This document shows positions 59,632 through 64,000 of a stretch of DNA of 64,000 bases, one piece after another. The first letter of the stretch is position 1, and each line of letters opens with the position of its first letter. Both the position numbers and the translations under genes were made by a program. The stretch is taken from the NCBI RefSeq assembly GCF_001192795.1, contig NZ_DF968179.1, positions 270,311-334,310 of the forward strand, given 5' to 3'. Below the pieces are notes generated by a model. It saw only the letters and a list, made by a program, of their open reading frames with translations. It was not told where the DNA came from and did no database searches. This DNA is from Flexilinea flocculi. GTDB lineage: Bacteria > Chloroflexota > Anaerolineae > Anaerolineales > Anaerolineaceae.

Positions 59632-61032
59632 TCATCTTCCTTTATGTTTTGTTTGATATGGTTCGCGAAGAACTTCTGTTTCTTTCTGGATTGATCTATG
59701 CAGTAAGAGCAGACCATAAAATGTCATGATGATTACTGATCCCGCCAGATAGGCGGAAAGTAGGATGCTTTCCGTGATGTACGGACCACGTGGAACCAAT
59801 ACGATTGTTCCAAAAACTTTTATCAGCATCGCATAGAAGCTGACATCTGTTGCATAACCGGCTTTGCTGAATGCCAGTAATAAAGTCCGATTCCAGAATA
59901 GAATGTTGGCGATGCCGTAACCGCCCATGAGGATCATGATGATTTGGAAGGAAGGTAAAAAATCTGTTGAAAAGATCTGGAATGAATAACCGAAAAAGTT
60001 GACCGGATGAAAAAGCAGTATTTTCCCGAAAAACAGTAATCCGATGAACGTCCCTGCTGTCCAACTGAAGGAGACTAACGTTACTTTCGAAAGCAAGCGT
60101 TTGATTCGGTTCCATTTTCGATTGACAATCGCTCGCATGATCTCCGGATAGGTTGTATCGATGAACGGGTTGATCGGAGTGAGAACCATATTAATGACCG
60201 TCATAGCCGTTTTATAATAACCGGCATAAAGCGGACTAAGCAACGCGCCGATCCAAAGCACTTCACCATCCCGGGCGAACAGATTGATGGTGCTGCTGAT
60301 ATTCGTGGATACGGTAAATTTAAGTATTTCTTTCTTATTCGTAATGAGACTGAGTGGCGCTTTCCACCATTTCTTTCCGAGAAAACCCGGCAGCCAAGCC
60401 AGATCAAGGATTACCGGTGCGATACCAAGAATCATCTTACCAAAAAAATAAGCAAAGAGGATTGCTTTCAAACCGAGACCGGCTTTCGCTGCGATCAACA
60501 CCAAAATGGCGACCAGTACATTTTGGATCAGGCTGACGATTGCTATCGCGCGATAGCGGTTAATGACGCGCAGGACACCATTTGCTGTTTCCATGGCGAT
60601 TCCGGTCAGAATGGTTAAACCATAGAAGATGATTGAACCGGAAAGAGCAGCATCATCCAGGAAAATTCTCGCACCGAATTTTGCGGTAATTACCAGGAAT
60701 GAAAATGCAGCCAACGATGTGACGGTTTCAATCACGGCTGCAAATTTGATTAAGGCGCCTGCTTTTGCCAGATTGCGCTGCTCGTAAGCTTCACTGACAA
60801 AACGAACGACCATCTCATTCATTCGGAAAGAGAAAAACTTATTGATGTTCGTGACATAACTGGTAATGATTCCAAGAACCCCATAGTCGTAAACACCCAA
60901 AAGCCGGGTGATGTAAACCGTCAGAAAGACGCTGATCAGATTACTGATGATCAAGTAAAAAGAATTTCTGACAACACGTTTAAAAACATGGTCATTGAAC
61001 CAGTTTTGGATGCTTTTTAACAATGATTTCAT
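59632..61032 (-). CDS. Polysaccharide (Wzx-type) flippase
   Basis: This 466-residue MATE/MVF-clan transporter has 12-14 membrane helices, starting NSFYLIISNLISVFLTVYIT followed by LLGVYDYGVLGIITSY, typical of Wzx/RfbX (polysaccharide biosynthesis) proteins. It moves an undecaprenyl-PP-linked repeat unit to the outer face. The neighbours (nucleotide-sugar enzymes, GT4) support that role. The stop directly abuts the flanking epimerase gene (no spacer). Confidence 0.92.
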   Translation of the reverse strand: MKSLLKSIQNWFNDHVFKRVVRNSFYLIISNLISVFLTVYITRLLGVYDYGVLGIITSYVTNINKFFSFRMNEMVVRFVSEAYEQRNLAKAGALIKFAAVIETVTSLAAFSFLVITAKFGARIFLDDAALSGSIIFYGLTILTGIAMETANGVLRVINRYRAIAIVSLIQNVLVAILVLIAAKAGLGLKAILFAYFFGKMILGIAPVILDLAWLPGFLGKKWWKAPLSLITNKKEILKFTVSTNISSTINLFARDGEVLWIGALLSPLYAGYYKTAMTVINMVLTPINPFIDTTYPEIMRAIVNRKWNRIKRLLSKVTLVSFSWTAGTFIGLLFFGKILLFHPVNFFGYSFQIFSTDFLPSFQIIMILMGGYGIANILFWNRTLLLAFSKAGYATDVSFYAMLIKVFGTIVLVPRGPYITESILLSAYLAGSVIIMTFYGLLLLHRSIQKETEVLREPYQTKHKGR

Positions 61033-62004
61033 CTATATACGAAGATCCGCCAGCCAACTGCGTTCCTTGCGATACCAGTCAACGGTTCTTTCCAATCCTG
61101 TTGATAGATTGATTTCCGGCTGCCAGCCAAGAATTTTTTTTGCCTTGGATATGTCAGCCAGATTGGCGGACATATCCGCCTTGAAAGCAGGTTTGTATTC
61201 GAGGATAGCTTTTTTGCCAATGATTTGTTCCAATTTGGAGATCAGATCATTAATGGAGATCGTCTCATGTCCGCCGAGATTCATAATTTCATATCCGACT
61301 TTTTTTAGCCCCAGAATGGTTCCGCGAGCGATATCATCGACATAGGTAAATCCGCGCGTCTGATTCCCGTCCCCGTTGATTTTCAGCGGGGTTTCTTCAG
61401 AAATCCATTTAATAAATCGCAGCATTGCCATATCCGGTCTGCCGGCTGGTCCGTAGACAGTGAAAAACCGGAAAATGGTCACGTCAATTCCATACAGATA
61501 ATGGTACGCATGACACATCGCTTCAGCGCCTTTTTTACTGGCTGCATACGGCTGAAGCGGATGATCAGAATCAGCGGTTTCCGGAGTGGGATAGGGGGCA
61601 TTTTCGCCATAAATACTGGATGTGGAAGCCTGGATAAACTTATGAATGTCATGTTTGCGACATTCCTCAAGCAGGTTCAGGCAGCCTTTGGTGTTGGTTT
61701 CTAGGAAGATCCATGGATTTTCAACGCTCAATCGAACGCCTGGAACTCCGGCAATGTTGATTACTGCATCAAATTGCGTTTGTTGAAACAAAGACTCCAA
61801 TTGGCAGGAATCAGTGATGTCCCCATGAAAAAAATGGAAACCATCCAATGTCTGCAATTTTTTCAGTCGGTATTCTTTAAGAATTGGGTCATAGACCGGA
61901 TTGAGATTATCTATTCCGGTGACCTGAATTCCATCATTTAGTAAAAATTCGGCTATTTTTGAGCCAATAAAACCGGCAGCACCGGTAATCAGGACATGAT
62001 TCAT
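61033..62004 (-). CDS. NAD-dependent nucleotide-sugar epimerase (UDP-hexuronate 4-epimerase-like)
   Basis: A 323-residue extended SDR protein. VLITGAAGFIGSKIAEFLL (NAD loop), INIAGVPGVRLSVENPWIFL (the V-R-x-S/Y feature of UDP-uronate 4-epimerases), IQASTSSIYGENAPYP, YAASKKGAEAMCHAYHYLYG (YxxxK), FRFFTVYGPAGRPDMAM. With the adjacent UDP-sugar dehydrogenase it fits conversion of a UDP-GlcA or UDP-GlcNAcA to its 4-epimer; which sugar is not decided. It is 3 nt after the dehydrogenase stop. Confidence 0.92.
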   Translation of the reverse strand: MNHVLITGAAGFIGSKIAEFLLNDGIQVTGIDNLNPVYDPILKEYRLKKLQTLDGFHFFHGDITDSCQLESLFQQTQFDAVINIAGVPGVRLSVENPWIFLETNTKGCLNLLEECRKHDIHKFIQASTSSIYGENAPYPTPETADSDHPLQPYAASKKGAEAMCHAYHYLYGIDVTIFRFFTVYGPAGRPDMAMLRFIKWISEETPLKINGDGNQTRGFTYVDDIARGTILGLKKVGYEIMNLGGHETISINDLISKLEQIIGKKAILEYKPAFKADMSANLADISKAKKILGWQPEINLSTGLERTVDWYRKERSWLADLRI

Positions 62005-62007
62005 AGC

Positions 62008-63327
62008 TTACAGCCTTACGACTTTCGGATTATTTTTTCCAAGTTTGCCCATTCCATTGCGTGTATCAACAATTAACCTGGCTTGATCATTGATTTTTTC
62101 ATAGTCATAGCAGGAATGATTGGTTATGATGACAGTGCAATCCGCTTCTCTGATGGCCTGGTCAAGGTCTTTGACACTTTGATAATTTTCGTTTTCCAGG
62201 CTTAGATTTGGCACATAAGGATCGTGATAAACTACGTTTGCCCCTTTCTGCCGCAGCAGATGGATGACGTCCAAAGCCGGGCTTTCCCGCATGTCATCGA
62301 TATTTGGTTTATATGCAACACCAAGGATGAGAATTTTCGATCCTTTCAGACATTTTTCACGCGTATTGAGCGCATCCTGAATTTTTGTGACGGTGTATCG
62401 CGGCATACCGGTGTTGATTTCCGAAGCCAGATCGATGAATCGAGCCGTGTAATGCAGCGATTTCAATTTCCAGGATAAATAGATCGGATCGATGGGAATA
62501 CAGTGCCCGCCCAGTCCTGGACCAGGCTGAAATTTCATAAAACCAAAAGGTTTTGTCGCTGCGGCATCAATCACTTCCCAAACGTCAATATTCAGACGAT
62601 CGCACATCAGCGCCAATTCATTGACCAGCCCGATATTGATCATTCGAAACGTATTTTCCAGCAATTTTGCCATTTCAGCCACTTCCGGTGAAGAAACCGG
62701 AATGATCGTATCCAGCGCCTTTTTGTACCATAGCGCGGCAATTTCAGTGCATCGATCGGTCATTCCTCCGATGATTTTCGGAGTATTCTTTGTCGTCCAA
62801 TCCTTGCGTCCCGGATCAATCCGCTCTGGAGAAAAGATCAGGAAAAAATCTTCACCCACGACAAAATGGTTTTTTTCAACCAGACGGGGAAGGACCATTT
62901 CGCGTGTTGTTCCGGGGTAAGTGCTGGATTCAAAAACGATGGCCATGTTTTTATGTATATAAGGAGCAATTTTTTCAGTTGCTGAAATAATAAAAGAAAG
63001 ATCCGGATCTCCTGTTTTTCGCAGCGGTGTCGGAACGCAGATACTCACCAGATCAATGTCCTGAAGAACACTGAAGTCATTTACGGCTTTCAGACTGCCT
63101 TGTTCTGTCAATTTTTTCAGCCTGGCGGACTCGATATCCGGAATATAACTGATCCCTTGATTGATCATGGTTGTTTTTTTCTCATCCAGATCAATGCCGG
63201 TCACCTGGAATCCGGCTTCGGCGAAAACAACAGCCAATGGCAGACCGACATAACCCATTCCGATTAAGGCCATTTTGGCTTCGTTTTTGATAATTTTCTC
63301 TTTCAGTATATCAAATGAACGATTCAT
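62008..63327 (-). CDS. UDP-sugar 6-dehydrogenase (WbpA/WecC-like)
   Basis: This 439-residue enzyme oxidises C6 of a UDP-sugar to the uronic acid in two NAD steps. Rossmann motif LIGMGYVGLPLAVVFAEAG, SSTYPGTTREMVLP, LENTFRMINIGLVNELALM (conserved Lys replaced region), catalytic Cys in GPGLGGHCIPIDPIYLSWK, and ILGVAYKPNIDDMRESPALD. GGHCIPIDPxYLSWK and length favour the UDP-N-acetylglucosamine/mannosamine branch over UDP-glucose dehydrogenase. Adjacent nagA also deals with GlcNAc. It overlaps nagA's stop by 4 nt. Confidence 0.93.
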   Translation of the reverse strand: MNRSFDILKEKIIKNEAKMALIGMGYVGLPLAVVFAEAGFQVTGIDLDEKKTTMINQGISYIPDIESARLKKLTEQGSLKAVNDFSVLQDIDLVSICVPTPLRKTGDPDLSFIISATEKIAPYIHKNMAIVFESSTYPGTTREMVLPRLVEKNHFVVGEDFFLIFSPERIDPGRKDWTTKNTPKIIGGMTDRCTEIAALWYKKALDTIIPVSSPEVAEMAKLLENTFRMINIGLVNELALMCDRLNIDVWEVIDAAATKPFGFMKFQPGPGLGGHCIPIDPIYLSWKLKSLHYTARFIDLASEINTGMPRYTVTKIQDALNTREKCLKGSKILILGVAYKPNIDDMRESPALDVIHLLRQKGANVVYHDPYVPNLSLENENYQSVKDLDQAIREADCTVIITNHSCYDYEKINDQARLIVDTRNGMGKLGKNNPKVVRL

Positions 63328-64000
63328 ACAAGGCCTTTGGAAAAGACGATTTCACCTTCAATCATCGTCATCTTTACATCATAGTTTTCATCCATCAGGA
63401 TGAGATCCGCAAGTTTTCCTTTTTCAATACTGCCGGTATCACTGGAAATTCCCAGATTAATGGCAGCATTCAGACTGCTGCAGCGCCAGGTTTCTTCAAG
63501 TGAAGCGCCGGTATTTTGTGTAAAGTTGCGTAAAGCCTTGTTCATGGTAAGGGCACTTCCGGCAAGGTTACCGCTGGATAACCGGAGATTGGTTCCATTT
63601 TCGCTTACAATGACACTTTCATTGTCTGTGAACGGGTAACTGCCATCTGGCAACCCGGAAGGACGGATGGTATCGGTGATTAATGTAATTTTTTCATTCC
63701 CCTTAGCCAGCCATGCGAGTTTTTGAGCCGCAGGATGAGAATGGACGTTATCGCAGATTAATTCACAGGAGTACTCCGGAATGGTTAATGCACCCCCGAT
63801 TGTTCCCGGTTCACGATGGCTAAAGGCTCCCATACCGTTGAAAAGATGCGTAATTACAGAATATCCATGCTCAACAGCCTTTAAGAGCTGATCATAATTG
63901 GCATTCGTATGCCCAGCTGCGACTGTAATTCCTTTCGCTGCAAACAAATCACCGGCTAAGAGATTCTCTTCAAATTCAGGCGCCATTGAAATCAGCTTAA
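63324..64000 (-). CDS. nagA: N-acetylglucosamine-6-phosphate deacetylase (N-terminus beyond window edge)
   Basis: The 225 visible C-terminal residues read in frame to the end of the window; the internal KLISMAPEFEENLL is the family's L-x-x-x-A-P-E motif, so the ATG at 63986 is not the start. GITVAAGHTNANYDQ, ITHLFNGMGAFSHREPGTIG (metal His), ICDNVHSHP (second His), and the catalytic Asp in LITDTIRPSGLPDG. It deacetylates GlcNAc-6-P in amino-sugar recycling. Its stop overlaps the UDP-sugar dehydrogenase ATG by 4 nt, so it begins or precedes the visible polysaccharide operon. Confidence 0.95.
   Translation of the reverse strand, partial: KLISMAPEFEENLLAGDLFAAKGITVAAGHTNANYDQLLKAVEHGYSVITHLFNGMGAFSHREPGTIGGALTIPEYSCELICDNVHSHPAAQKLAWLAKGNEKITLITDTIRPSGLPDGSYPFTDNESVIVSENGTNLRLSSGNLAGSALTMNKALRNFTQNTGASLEETWRCSSLNAAINLGISSDTGSIEKGKLADLILMDENYDVKMTMIEGEIVFSKGLV

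Overview
The window looks like a chromosomal segment of a low-to-medium GC, strictly anaerobic, monoderm-like bacterium. My best guess is an Anaerolineae-type member of Chloroflexota. This is inference from gene content: ferredoxin-linked indolepyruvate oxidoreductase, hybrid-cluster protein, a DUF3417-type glucan phosphorylase, LCP and VanW wall proteins, a paired M16B peptidase, an undecaprenyl-style sugar pathway without LPS genes, and secreted proteins with Chloroflexota-like repeats. I see no 16S gene. There are about 47 protein genes (one cut at each end), one tRNA, no transposase, no CRISPR array and no prophage.

Layout. 1-2883 (minus): hydantoin/Asp-Glu racemase (cut by the left end), iorB, iorA; this block is visibly GC-richer than what follows. 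3572-7363 (plus): single genes for a membrane-anchored GNAT, an orphan peptide-type solute-binding lipoprotein and a PspC protein. 7464-11710 (minus): glutamate dehydrogenase, aminotransferase, sugar-1-P nucleotidyltransferase. 12493: tRNA-Pro(TGG) with a clear promoter. 12902-14268: GT2 plus RNase HII. 14382-19454 (minus): glgC, then the suhB-gtrA-comEC operon. 19879-20628: MBL hydrolase. 20767-27950 (minus): gpmI, LCP protein, Trm112, VanW protein, GT-C-like membrane protein. 28373-38295 (plus): propeller-like secreted protein, gmd, polA, ECF sigma/anti-sigma, glgP, DUF2179 protein. 38719-40356 (minus): hcp. 40932-49125 (plus): CPBP protease, triple-repeat secreted protein, M16 pair, acpS, a frameshifted metallophosphoesterase, a lipoprotein, EFR1 flavodoxin-ferredoxin. 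49220-56249 (minus): galE, GT2, pcrA, mutY, and a small protein with a degenerate MBL protein. 56578-64000 (minus): a tightly packed surface-polysaccharide operon running nagA, UDP-sugar dehydrogenase, epimerase, Wzx flippase, GT4, GT-C-like protein, YccF.

Themes. Several genes serve carbohydrate storage and surface glycans (glgC, glgP, galE, gmd, nucleotidyltransferase, GTs, flippase, LCP ligase, VanW). Amino-acid fermentation is suggested by gdhA, the aminotransferase and iorAB.

The most unusual feature is a family of about two dozen intergenic elements, about 115-140 bp when complete. Each has CAGYAATTCGAAATA-type inverted ends and a central hairpin whose stem sequence differs from copy to copy while staying self-complementary. 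The loop side is conserved (TTTT-CGC...GCG-AAAA). They occur only between transcription units, in both orientations, with tandem, half and hairpin-less copies. A second, rarer palindromic repeat has two copies (12241-12368 and 40623-40738). Other points of note are a CRP/FNR-type palindrome centred at a predicted -41.5 upstream of hcp, and a candidate small transcript at 38309-38449. All family assignments come from reading motifs by eye; no database search was run.
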